A stretch of DNA of 23,477 bases, taken from the NCBI GenBank assembly GCA_031267345.1, contig JAIRZG010000204.1:1-23477 (forward strand), read 5' to 3'. Positions within the stretch are counted from its first letter, which is position 1. Every line of letters begins with the position of its first letter. Below are positions 6,917 to 16,023 of the stretch, piece by piece. Position numbers and translations under genes: made by a program. The notes below the pieces were generated by a model. The model saw only the letters and a list, made by a program, of their open reading frames with translations, was not told the origin of the DNA and did not search any database. This DNA is from Zoogloeaceae bacterium. GTDB lineage: Bacteria > Pseudomonadota > Gammaproteobacteria > Burkholderiales > Rhodocyclaceae.

Positions 6917-8095
6917 TTAATGCAGCGTGGTCGGCATGGCGTCGGCCTGCTCCGGCATTTCGGCGTGGACGAGTTCGCCGTCCGCCGTGGGAAACAGCGG
7001 CGCGCCGCAGTCGTCGCAAAACTCCATCGGCATACGGTGGTCGAGACTGACAATATCCTTGATGTCGCAGTCACGCAGCACGGCGTCAATCTGGGCGGGG
7101 ATGTCGCTGTGTTCGTCCTCATCGCCCAGCAGCGCCCAGGCAACGCCGTGATACGCCTGATTGTCATGATCGCGCGGCGCGAAGCCGATGCGGTATTCTT
7201 CCAGGCGCTGATCGTAGCAAGGCGCAATGACGGCGCGAATTTCTTCCGGCATCAATCCCAGCGTGGTTTGTAGAAAAGCCACGGACGCCTTGATGGCGTA
7301 GGCGCGCGCGGCGCGGTCGGCATGACGGCAGGCGGCGTGGTACGCGCCCGCCGACAAGGGCTGATAGGCGCAGCCGGTGAGCAGCGGCGCAAGGTTGGGG
7401 CCGCCCTGTTTTTCCCAGGCGGCGAGCGCGGCGGCGCGGCTGCCGTCGGCTTCATTCCAACGAAAAATGGGCGCGTCGTGCGGCACAATGACCACGCCGA
7501 CCAGGTAACGCGCGTCGGAAAGGAAGTGGGTGGTTTCCGGCAAATCCTGGGCGTCCAGACGTAAATCCTGTCCTTCCGTCGCCTGTTCGCACAGGGCTTC
7601 CAGCAATCTGCGGGTACCGCAATAGCTGCGCGGCAACTGGTCGGGGCCAAAGAAGTAATCCACCAGCGCCAGGCGCGCCTCGCGGCTGAACATGTGCGCG
7701 CCCAGCTGCACCTTGAGCGCGGCCAGATGGGATGCGCTGATGCGGGCGGCGGGGATGGCGTAACGCGACCAGGCAAGAACGGGCGCGGCGAACAGCAGGG
7801 CGTCAAGGCGTTGTTTGTCGCTGGTCTCAAGGGTGCAGGATTCGACCTGAGCCTCCACCACGCCCGCGAGTTCGTCGCAGGCGCGCGGATGGGATTCGTA
7901 GAGCCGATCCAGCGTCGCGTTGAGTTCGTCTTCCGCGTCGCTCTGAATCAGGGTTTGCGCCAGATGGGTGAGACGGGATTCCCAGAAAATATCTTCCAGG
8001 CGGCAGTCAGATTCGGAAAGCCCGATGGCGAGGCGCTGGAGTTCAGCCGCGTCCCGCGACAAGCGATCACGAACGCCGAAACGGGAACGTTTCAT
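6917..8095 (-). CDS. DUF2863 family protein
   Basis: 392 residues. The N-terminal pattern RLAIGLSESDCRLEDIFWESRL at about 22-43 (here shown without neighbours) and the later YESHPRACDEL segment fit DUF2863, a family of betaproteobacteria with no assigned reaction. The protein looks soluble, with no signal peptide or membrane segment. The C-terminus has CDDCGAPLFP followed by a Glu/His stretch (about 360-380), like half of a zinc ribbon, with only one CxxC pair visible. The ATG has a weak AAGG upstream. It follows the gcr-like gene by 24 bases, so the two are probably co-transcribed. Function unknown. Confidence 0.8.
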   Translation of the reverse strand: MKRSRFGVRDRLSRDAAELQRLAIGLSESDCRLEDIFWESRLTHLAQTLIQSDAEDELNATLDRLYESHPRACDELAGVVEAQVESCTLETSDKQRLDALLFAAPVLAWSRYAIPAARISASHLAALKVQLGAHMFSREARLALVDYFFGPDQLPRSYCGTRRLLEALCEQATEGQDLRLDAQDLPETTHFLSDARYLVGVVIVPHDAPIFRWNEADGSRAAALAAWEKQGGPNLAPLLTGCAYQPLSAGAYHAACRHADRAARAYAIKASVAFLQTTLGLMPEEIRAVIAPCYDQRLEEYRIGFAPRDHDNQAYHGVAWALLGDEDEHSDIPAQIDAVLRDCDIKDIVSLDHRMPMEFCDDCGAPLFPTADGELVHAEMPEQADAMPTTLH

Positions 8096-8119
8096 GATTT
8101 GGCCTTGGTAAAAAGCGGG

Positions 8120-10135
8120 CTATTCTACCCGCTCCGGCGGGTTTTCCGCCGATTTTCCGGGCGGCAGGAAGAAATCGCCCGGGCGCGTGAAGAAACGCCG
8201 CATCAGCCCGTACATGAGTTGTCGGCCTTGCGAAAAAGTAACGCCGCGCGCGCGCAGGGCGACAAACAGGGCAAGCGAAAAACTGACGCCGAGGTTGATC
8301 AGGCCGATGCCCGCCACGCCCGCCGCCGCCCAGACGAAGGCCGCCAGCGGCGGCGAAAGATCGTAGGCCGCCGCCGCATAGCCCAGATAGGCGGAAGAAA
8401 AGGCGACATGACGAATGTCAAGGGGCAGACTCAGCAGGACGCCAATGCCCCAGGCCGTCGCCAGCATGACGCCGAACAGGAAGTTGCCGGCAAGCGCCCC
8501 CATATGGTCGCCAACATAATTGGCAAGGCGTTCCAGCCGCTTTACGCCCAAGATACGTTTGGCCCAGCCAAGCTGCTGGATGCGTTGCGGAATGCGGTTA
8601 TAGGTGGCGAGGTTATCGAAATAGCCGGCGACCAGACCGGACAAAAACAGGCAGACGCCCGCCACGCCCGCAAAGAGTAGCGAACCGCTGGTGAAGGGAT
8701 GATGCGCGGCCAACAGATCGTCCGCTTCCTGAAGGGTGATGGCGGGCTGTTCGTCCAGCAGGAGAAAGGCGAGGCTGACGGAAATGGCGATGGGAATCGC
8801 CATGCTGACATTACCCAGAATGGCGACCAACTGACTGCGCGTGGTGCGGGCGATAAGCGTAATCAGGTTTTCCAGATCGCGCGCCTTGCCACGCGCCTCG
8901 CCAATGGAAACCGCCAGCGCGTTGGCAGTCATGGCGGGCTGCTTGGTGGCAATGGTGAAGCCCATGATATAGACCAGCACAAAGCCCAGACCGTAATTCA
9001 GGCCATAGGCAAAAATTTCGTTCAGGGGCGCGAGATGGAAGCGGTGCAGGAAAATCTTGCTCAGGGCAATCAGCGCGATCAGCCCGCCCGCGCCCAGCGC
9101 CGCCTTCGCCATGCCGAAATACTCGCGCCGCGTTTCGGTGATGTAGTGCTCGCCCGCCTTGCCTGCGTATTCCGTCACCCGTCGGGCGGTAATTTCCAAA
9201 TTCTGCCGCCAGAAGGTGGTGAGATCGTTGCGCCGACAGGAAGCGAAGACCAGATTCTTGAACAGCGCGATGACCGCCGGATAAGCCGTGCGTCCGCTTT
9301 TTTCGCGCTGTAATTCCCCGGCGATGGTGGCGAGCTGTTCCGCCCGGCTGATGTGGTCGCGCAGACGTTGCAGCTTGTAGGTGAGTTGCAGACTGGTTCC
9401 CGCGTGAACCGAACGCCGATGGATGCGATCCACCGCCTCGCCGCACTGGTCAAACAGCACCAGCAACTGTTTTTCGTCGTCGGTGACGGCGGCGACATCG
9501 TTCCAGCGTTCCTGGCAGCATTCCACAAAGGCGCGGGTTTCCAGATTCTGCGCGAGGAAGGGCGAATCCGTGCGCGCGAGATTGGCGTCCAGCCGCAACA
9601 GTTCCGGATCAAAGCCCAACGCCGTCATCTGGTAGGACAGGAGCCACAGACTGTGCAGGATGGTCGGCAGGCCGCCCGGCAGCGTGTTGTTTTCCGTCGT
9701 CTCGTTCTCGTCGAAACGCAGACATTCCAGGAGCCGCATCCACAGGGCGCTATCGACGCCGTCGACCCAGCATTCATCGGTCTTGTGGTCGAAGAGGTCT
9801 TGCAGCACGTCGCCAAGAAATTCATCGGGGTCGCGTACTTCCGGCAACAGGGCGTGCGAAATGCGTCGCCAGGTTTCCGAAAAAAATCCGGTGCTCGGCA
9901 AAATGCCCAGATTCATGTACAGCGATCCGGCGCGACGCGTGGCGAACAACTCGGTCAACGCCGCCCGCACCCGCGCCCGTGAGGCCGGATACGCCATCAA
10001 CAGTTCCGCCAACGCTTCAATGCGCGCGCTGGCATAGGCTGCGTCCTCCGGATTTTTCGGACGGATACGGCGCACCAATGCGCGCAACAAGGACACCGGA
10101 GATTCGACGCCACTGGTCAGTAACAGCGCTTCCAT
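8120..10135 (-). CDS. Gcr-type 'site-specific recombinase' family membrane protein
   Basis: 671 residues from the ATG at 10133-10135, chosen because GGAG lies four bases upstream (GGAGAAGC-ATG) and the MEALLLTSG start suits the family; the frame stays open to an ATG at 10241-10243, 36 codons earlier. Residues about 1-340 are helical and soluble-looking. From about 347 come strongly hydrophobic segments, near 347-363, 374-395, 442-460, 482-505, 550-572 and 596-626, giving about six membrane helices. The family (PF10136 type, betaproteobacterial) is named 'site-specific recombinase Gcr'. I see none of the usual recombinase signatures (tyrosine R-H-R-Y or an N-terminal serine domain), and the layout suggests an inner-membrane protein, so the historic name should be treated with caution. 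It heads the minus-strand run gcr-DUF2863-lprI-like-bioA, divergent from groES. Confidence 0.8.
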   Translation of the reverse strand: MEALLLTSGVESPVSLLRALVRRIRPKNPEDAAYASARIEALAELLMAYPASRARVRAALTELFATRRAGSLYMNLGILPSTGFFSETWRRISHALLPEVRDPDEFLGDVLQDLFDHKTDECWVDGVDSALWMRLLECLRFDENETTENNTLPGGLPTILHSLWLLSYQMTALGFDPELLRLDANLARTDSPFLAQNLETRAFVECCQERWNDVAAVTDDEKQLLVLFDQCGEAVDRIHRRSVHAGTSLQLTYKLQRLRDHISRAEQLATIAGELQREKSGRTAYPAVIALFKNLVFASCRRNDLTTFWRQNLEITARRVTEYAGKAGEHYITETRREYFGMAKAALGAGGLIALIALSKIFLHRFHLAPLNEIFAYGLNYGLGFVLVYIMGFTIATKQPAMTANALAVSIGEARGKARDLENLITLIARTTRSQLVAILGNVSMAIPIAISVSLAFLLLDEQPAITLQEADDLLAAHHPFTSGSLLFAGVAGVCLFLSGLVAGYFDNLATYNRIPQRIQQLGWAKRILGVKRLERLANYVGDHMGALAGNFLFGVMLATAWGIGVLLSLPLDIRHVAFSSAYLGYAAAAYDLSPPLAAFVWAAAGVAGIGLINLGVSFSLALFVALRARGVTFSQGRQLMYGLMRRFFTRPGDFFLPPGKSAENPPERVE

Positions 10136-10325
10136 GCTTCTCCAAGGTTCAGGGATTAGAAAAAAGCGGTATCGCCGCCCTCGCGGAAACGCATTATCGC
10201 CGAAATCCGCGATCAGATCAGTCCATGATTTTTTCACCTCCATTTCCGCGCAACGGCGCGGCGGAAACAGGGTTCACCCGGAAACATCCCCGCGCCGAAG
10301 ATGTGCGTCGCCGCCCGCAAGGGCC

Positions 10326-10353
10326 TTGAAATGTTAAAAATTGGCCTTATTGT
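10326..10353 (+). promoter_or_regulatory. groESL promoter (sigma70-like, overlapping a sigma32-like match)
   Basis: TTGAAA at 10326-10331 and TATTGT at 10348-10353 are 16 bases apart, a good sigma70 -35 and a 4/6 -10. The overlapping CTTGAAA (10325-10331), 13 bases before CCTTATTG (10345-10352), resembles a heat-shock sigma32 promoter with a poor -10. The position directly before the CIRCE operator supports a promoter here. Which sigma factor is used is not decided by the sequence. Confidence 0.6.
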
Positions 10354-10379
10354 TAGCACTCGTTGGGGATGAGTGCTAA
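10353..10379 (+). promoter_or_regulatory. CIRCE operator (HrcA binding site)
   Basis: TTAGCACTC (10353-10361), nine bases, then GAGTGCTAA (10371-10379) is a perfect match to the CIRCE consensus. HrcA binds it and represses groESL; GroEL activity keeps HrcA folded, giving feedback control during heat stress. It overlaps the end of the predicted -10 box, as expected for a repressor site. hrcA is not in the window. Confidence 0.97.
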
Positions 10380-10399
10380 CATACCGTTCCCTTTTTTGG

Positions 10400-10440
10400 C
10401 TGTCCAATGTTTGTGTTGGACAGGGTTTGCAATTTTTTTT
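10400..10440 (+). promoter_or_regulatory. Hairpin plus U8 tract in the groES leader
   Basis: CTGTCCAA (10400-10407) pairs exactly with TTGGACAG (10416-10423) around an 8-base loop. Nine bases later comes a run of eight T (10433-10440), ten bases before the AAGGAG ribosome site (10449-10454). It is not a normal terminator because the T run is not next to the stem. It could be an attenuator, a stability element or a binding platform. Its role is inferred only. Confidence 0.5.
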
Positions 10441-10459
10441 GAATGAACAAGGAGTCTTT

Positions 10460-10750
10460 ATGAAAATCCGTCCTTTGCACGACCGTGTGATTGTCAAGCG
10501 TGTCGAAGCCGAGCGCACCACCGCTTCTGGCATTGTGATTCCCGATTCTGCGGGTGAGAAGCCTGATCAAGGCGAAGTGCTGGCGGTTGGTCCCGGCAAG
10601 CGCGACGATGCGGGCAAAATCATCGCACCGGACGTGAAGGCAGGCGACAAGGTGCTGTTCGGCAAGTACGCCGGACAAACCGTCAAGATCGATGGCGAGG
10701 AAATCCTTGTCATGCGCGAAGAAGACATCATGGGCGTACTGGAAGCGTAA
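10460..10750 (+). CDS. groES: Co-chaperonin GroES
   Basis: 96 residues, the normal length for the ring-shaped lid of GroEL. It begins MKIRPLHDRVIVKRVE. It has the mobile-loop segment TASGIVIPDSAGEKP (about 21-35), then QGEVLAVGPG (37-46), GDKVLFGKYAG (62-72) and the terminal EEDIMGVLEA. An AAGGAG site precedes the ATG by five bases. It is the first gene of the CIRCE-controlled operon, 66 bases before groEL. An upstream extension of the frame exists, but it would include the operator and leader and is not credible. Confidence 0.98.
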   Translation: MKIRPLHDRVIVKRVEAERTTASGIVIPDSAGEKPDQGEVLAVGPGKRDDAGKIIAPDVKAGDKVLFGKYAGQTVKIDGEEILVMREEDIMGVLEA

Positions 10751-10816
10751 GGCTTCTATTCCCGTATTTTCCCGCGAACTTTTTTCACAGCATTCAAGCT
10801 TAAACAGGAGATTCAA

Positions 10817-12460
<1,644 letters not shown>

Positions 12461-12482
12461 GCCTTGGCTTCGCGCCATCAAC

Positions 12483-12514
12483 AAAAACGGCGTCCTGCAA
12501 GACGCCGTTTTTTT
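12483..12514 (+). terminator. Rho-independent terminator of groESL, likely bidirectional
   Basis: AAAAACGGCGTC (12483-12494) pairs with GACGCCGTTTTT (12501-12512) around a 6-base loop and is followed by more T, giving a seven-T tail on the plus strand. On the other strand the A run becomes five T after the same G+C-rich stem, so it can also stop the convergent TPR gene, whose stop codon overlaps its edge. Confidence 0.95.
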
Positions 12515-13629
12515 CAGGGTTCAAAAGCATGTATTTTGGCTTTTTCGCTACGCGCCCATTCAACGATTTCCTGAATGTCGGGGACATCATCCTTGCCGTA
12601 GCGTTCGAGAAGCTGGTCATAGACGACGATTGCCGCTTCGGGCTTGTCCAGCATGTATCTCAAGGTTCCGCCTTTGTTGAAGAGCGCGCTTGCGACCTGT
12701 ATCCGGATGTCGGGATTGGCCTCCTTTCCGTGGCGTTCGTCAATCTGGTCATAGATCGCGATTGCCGCTTCGGGCTTGCCCTGTTTCCCCAAGACTACGC
12801 CTTTGTTGAAGAGCGCCTCTACGGTCAGTAGCCGGATGTCGGGATTGGCTTCCTTTTCGTAGCGTTCGAGAATCTGGTCATAGATCGCGATTTCCGCTTC
12901 GGGCTTGCCCTGCTTCCCCAAAGCTACGCCCTTGTTGAGGAGCGTCTTTGCGATCCGTAGCCGGATGTCGGGATTGGCTTCCTTTCCGTAGCGTTCGAGA
13001 ATCCGGTCATAGACCGCGATTGCCGCTTCGGGTTTGCCCTGTTGCCTCAAGGTTACGCCTTTGTTGAAGAGCGCCTTTGCAACCTGTATCCGAACGCCGG
13101 AACTGCCCGCCTCTCCATAACGTTCGTCAATCTGGTCATAGATCGCGATTGCCGCTCCGTTGTCGCCCTGTTGCCCCAGGGTGACGGCTTCGCCGATGAG
13201 CGCATTTATCATCTGCTCCCAAATGGTTTGGATTTTGCCGATACGCGCCACTTCAACGACGGCCTGGATGTCAAGGGCATCATCCTTGCCATAACGTTCT
13301 TCAATTTGATCGAAGGCCGCGACTGCCGCCTCAGGTTGATTCAGTCTCGCCAGGCTTATGCCTTTATGGAAGAGCGCCTTTGCGACCTGTATCTGGATAG
13401 CAGGATGGGCATCCTCTCCATAACGTTCGTCAACCTGATCGAAAACCGCGATGGCCGCTTCGGTGTCACCCAATTCTACGCCTTGGGCGACCAGCGCCTT
13501 TACCTCCTGCAACCGAATTTCGGGATCGGCGTCCTGCGCGGCGCCAACGCGGATAAAGGCGACAAACATCAACAGGACGGCAAGCGCGGCATGGCAGGTG
13601 ACGCGTTGCAACAGGGCGCGGGATTTCAT
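12514..13629 (-). CDS. Exported TPR-like repeat protein
   Basis: 371 residues from the ATG at 13627-13629. That start was chosen because AGGA lies upstream (GAGGATAACGAA-ATG) and it begins a signal peptide: MKSRALLQR, hydrophobic ALAVLLMFVAFI, then a probable cut after VGAA. The frame is open further upstream, but that part lacks protein character. The mature protein is about seven helical repeats of mostly 43 residues with the pattern [GD]KPEAAIA[IV]YDQI-ERYGKE-NPDIR-Q-AKALFNKG-L. The PEAAIAxYDxI and ALFNKG motifs match tetratricopeptide-type helix pairs. The second repeat is longer, and repeats 3-6 are nearly identical. TPR proteins bind other proteins; the partner, presumably in the periplasm, is unknown. 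It is convergent with groEL and divergent from the DUF485 gene. Confidence 0.8.
   Translation of the reverse strand: MKSRALLQRVTCHAALAVLLMFVAFIRVGAAQDADPEIRLQEVKALVAQGVELGDTEAAIAVFDQVDERYGEDAHPAIQIQVAKALFHKGISLARLNQPEAAVAAFDQIEERYGKDDALDIQAVVEVARIGKIQTIWEQMINALIGEAVTLGQQGDNGAAIAIYDQIDERYGEAGSSGVRIQVAKALFNKGVTLRQQGKPEAAIAVYDRILERYGKEANPDIRLRIAKTLLNKGVALGKQGKPEAEIAIYDQILERYEKEANPDIRLLTVEALFNKGVVLGKQGKPEAAIAIYDQIDERHGKEANPDIRIQVASALFNKGGTLRYMLDKPEAAIVVYDQLLERYGKDDVPDIQEIVEWARSEKAKIHAFEP
12699..13214. repeat. 129-bp tandem repeats inside the TPR gene
   Basis: The landmark GTATCCG or GTAGCCG begins at 12699, 12828, 12957 and 13086, exactly 129 bp apart, and the DNA between is highly similar, especially in the first three units (for example a shared GGATGTCGGGATTGGC and TGGTCATAGA). 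Each unit encodes one 43-residue repeat. Units farther out (13215-13500 and 12570-12698) are diverged and not always 129 bp. Confidence 0.9.
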
Positions 13630-13732
13630 TTCGTTATCCTCATGAAAATCGGGCTGAATGTCAGACTCATCGTAAATGGTAACATCGCCATATTTCTCAT
13701 CCACCGCTACATTTTTTCGTTCCCCGACTACC

Positions 13733-14050
13733 ATGAAATCCGATTTTTACGCGCGGATGCAGGCGCGACCCGAACATGTCGCGCTGATGCGCGCCCAGCG
13801 CGTCCAGATCGGCAAATCCGTCCTGCTGGCCTTGCTAACGTTTGCGGCTTATCTGTTGCTGGCGATCAGCGCGGCAAACTGGCTGGCGCGACCGGTGTGG
13901 GCGGGGCTTTCCGTAAGCTGGTTGTGGCTGGCGACCTTCTGGTTCGCGCTGTTTATCATCGCGCTGGTTTTTGGTTCCGCCCGCGCGCAGCAAGGTCTGG
14001 ATGTCCGACTTGACGCCCTGATCCGGGAGATGCGCGATGCGCCGGATTAA
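13733..14050 (+). CDS. DUF485 inner-membrane protein (YjcH-like)
   Basis: 105 residues from the ATG at 13733. Two hydrophobic helices, about 27-48 (SVLLALLTFAAYLLLAISAA) and 58-82 (LSVSWLWLATFWFALFIIAL), lie between charged ends, with ARAQQGLDVRLDALIREM at the C-terminus. This fits DUF485, the small protein encoded just before acetate permease ActP (yjcH in E. coli). Its end overlaps the symporter gene by 14 bases, so the pair is translationally coupled. No clear ribosome site is seen at this ATG; a second ATG at 13757 is possible. Its exact role is unknown; a part in assembly or regulation of the symporter is inferred. Confidence 0.8.
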   Translation: MKSDFYARMQARPEHVALMRAQRVQIGKSVLLALLTFAAYLLLAISAANWLARPVWAGLSVSWLWLATFWFALFIIALVFGSARAQQGLDVRLDALIREMRDAPD

Positions 14051-15671
14051 GGTTTTTTCAGGCGGCGTCGCGCTGCTCTTTGCCCTCGGCGGCGAATCCG
14101 CGCGGGCGCAGACGGCGGGGGATGAAATCGCCCGCCAGCCCGCCGGTCTGGCGGTCATTGCGGCGTTTTTCGTGGTGGCGTTCATTGTGCTTGTCGGCGC
14201 GCGTTGGGCGGCGGAGCGGGCGCATGTGTTTTTGTATGCCCATACCGAAATCAGCGACCCCAACGGCGGCTGGCACGGGCTTTCTTTGAGCGGCGCGCAC
14301 CTTTCCGCCGCCGCCCTGCTGGGGCTGCCTGCGCTCATGCTGACGCCGGGCGACGCGGCGTTCCTCTGGATTGCCGGAATGCTGGCGGGCTGGCCGCTGC
14401 TGTCCCTGTTGCTCGCCGGACGATTGTGCAATCTGGGAATGCTGACCTTCACCGACGCGCTCGTCTGGCAACAGCAAGGCCGCGCGCTGCGCGTGTTGAT
14501 GGCGGTCAGTACGTTGCTGCTGACGCTACTGTACCTGACCGCTCAAATCATCGGCGCGGGACAGCTTTTCGGCGCGTTGTTTGGTCTTGAATACTGGCTG
14601 GCGGTGGTGATAATCGGCAGCCTGATGATGGCGACCGCGCTCTATTGCGGGCGGGTCGCGCTCACCTGGCTTGCCGTCATCAAGACGATTGCCCTCTTGC
14701 TCCTGCTGACGCTGCTGGCGGCGCTGGCCTTGTGGACATTCGGTTTTTCGGCGGTGGCGGAGACCGGCGACGCGCGTCCGTTTGTCGCCGCCGCGTCCGC
14801 TGATTTTCTGGCGCTGCAAACGCCAACCGAGCGCTGGTCGCTGGGACTGACGCTGGTTTTCGGCCTTCTGGGCTTGCCGCATCTGTTGATGCGCTTTACC
14901 GCCGCCAGCGCCCGTAGCGCCCGCGTTGCGCGGCGGGGCGGACTTTGGGCGAGCGCATGGACAGGCGTTTTTTCCGGCCTGTTGTTGATTATCGGACTGG
15001 GGATAGCGCATTTGCCGGGCAAGGCTACGGTCATGGAAGTCCTTGCCCTGCGCGACAACAGCAGTCTGGCGCTGTTGTATCTGGCCGAATCCGTGGGCGA
15101 TGGCGCGCTCATGGGCGCGACGGCGGCAATCGTCCTGATTGCCTTGTCGACCGTGGCGATCAGTCTGGGTCACGCGGCGGCGGCGGCGGTCGCGCATGAT
15201 TTTTACGCCAATGCGCTGCGACGCGAACAGATAGGCGAAGCGCGCGAACTCAAATTCGCCCATCTGGGCATTGCGCTGTTGTTCCTCTTCGCCATGCTGC
15301 TGGGCGTGGTCGGCGCCGGACAAAGCGTACTTTTTCCTGTCGCGCTCGCCCTGGCGCTGGCGGCTTCCGTTCATGCGCCCACGCTGCTGCTCGCCCTGTT
15401 CTGGAAGGGCTGCACCCGTCGCGGCGCGTTCATCGGCGGCACGGGCGGTTTGGTCAGCGCCCTGGTCTTGACGCTCTTTTCGCCGCCGGTTTGGATGGAC
15501 GTTTTCGGTCACGCGGTCGCGCCGTTTCCTTACGCCCTGCCAACGCTCTTTTCCATGAGCTTCGCGCTGTTGCTTACGCTGCTGTTTTCCCTGACGGATA
15601 ACAGCGCCCGCGCCCAACAGGAACGCGCCGACTGGCCCCGCCAACACGCCCGCGCCGAAACCGACCTCTGA
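14037..15671 (+). CDS. ActP-like sodium:solute symporter (cation/acetate symporter family)
   Basis: 544 residues, close to the 549 of E. coli ActP. It has a signal-like N-terminus (to about 25, ending ARAQ), the conserved ARQPAGLAVIAAFF start of the first helix, and about 13 membrane helices. Shared landmarks: AGWPLLSLLLAGRLCNLG, the LYLTAQIIGAGQLFGALFG helix, GLPHLLMRF, VAHDFYANALRRE after helix 8-9, and a tail with TDNSARAQQERADW. Such carriers take up acetate or other short carboxylates with Na+ or H+. One difference: the AGDYMSAAS segment of ActP reads SGAHLSAAA here, so the aspartate is gone, and the substrate may differ. It forms an operon with the DUF485 gene. No acs is in the window. 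Confidence 0.8.
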   Translation: MRRIKVFSGGVALLFALGGESARAQTAGDEIARQPAGLAVIAAFFVVAFIVLVGARWAAERAHVFLYAHTEISDPNGGWHGLSLSGAHLSAAALLGLPALMLTPGDAAFLWIAGMLAGWPLLSLLLAGRLCNLGMLTFTDALVWQQQGRALRVLMAVSTLLLTLLYLTAQIIGAGQLFGALFGLEYWLAVVIIGSLMMATALYCGRVALTWLAVIKTIALLLLLTLLAALALWTFGFSAVAETGDARPFVAAASADFLALQTPTERWSLGLTLVFGLLGLPHLLMRFTAASARSARVARRGGLWASAWTGVFSGLLLIIGLGIAHLPGKATVMEVLALRDNSSLALLYLAESVGDGALMGATAAIVLIALSTVAISLGHAAAAAVAHDFYANALRREQIGEARELKFAHLGIALLFLFAMLLGVVGAGQSVLFPVALALALAASVHAPTLLLALFWKGCTRRGAFIGGTGGLVSALVLTLFSPPVWMDVFGHAVAPFPYALPTLFSMSFALLLTLLFSLTDNSARAQQERADWPRQHARAETDL

Positions 15672-16023
15672 CACAACCTTTCTTTTCCCTGCTCCTCTCT
15701 CCCCTCGTGGGAGAGAACTGGGGAGACCTGCGGGCGACTTCAAGTCGCCCCTACAACACTCCCTCTCCCCTTGTGGGAGAGGGCCGGGGAGAGGGCCGGG
15801 GAGAGGGGGCGGCCTTTGGAGATGGTCGGGGAGAGGAAAAGCAAGCGCCGCGCAGGATTGCCCATGACGAACATGTTCATGCGATTGCTCTGCGTCCAGA
15901 AGAAAAACACCTCCCGCCGCGCCGCTTATGGCAAAATTCCTGCCGTTTCCCGCTATTTCCCGCCCGCCATATACGCGACACATGGCAAATTGAACTTCCC
16001 TTTACGCGACCGCGCCACCGACG
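15672..16023. other. Gene-free interval between the symporter and the restriction enzyme
   Basis: Its first half is the hairpin-repeat cluster listed separately. From about 15810 to 16023 I see no convincing gene, no strong promoter and no clear ribosome site before the ATG at 16024. Short frames here have no recognisable content. Confidence 0.6.
15696..15807. repeat. Cluster of C/T-G/A hairpin repeats with a 12-bp tandem repeat
   Basis: Three stems in a row. TCTCTCCC (15696-15703) pairs with GGGAGAGA (15709-15716) around CTCGT. GGGCGACTT (15732-15740) pairs with AAGTCGCCC (15742-15750) around one base. CCCTCTCCC (15761-15769) pairs with GGGAGAGGG (15775-15783) around CTTGT. The last arm then repeats as GGGAGAGGGCCG in 12-bp steps from 15775 to 15807 (two full units and a partial third). 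The core is shared with the repeat at 6839-6911. It could act as terminator of the symporter operon. Confidence 0.75.

Noticed and set aside
10136..10243. 36-residue N-terminal extension of the Gcr-type protein
   Set aside because: The ATG at 10133-10135 has a better ribosome site and suits the family start; the extension is not obviously conserved, though it cannot be excluded.
13630..13734. Upstream extension of the TPR gene to 13734
   Set aside because: It would place 35 Asp/Glu-rich residues before a good signal peptide; the internal ATG has a ribosome site.
14526..15983. 485-codon minus-strand frame opposite the symporter
   Set aside because: Arg/Gln-rich shadow of a membrane-protein gene; it also runs through the hairpin-repeat cluster.
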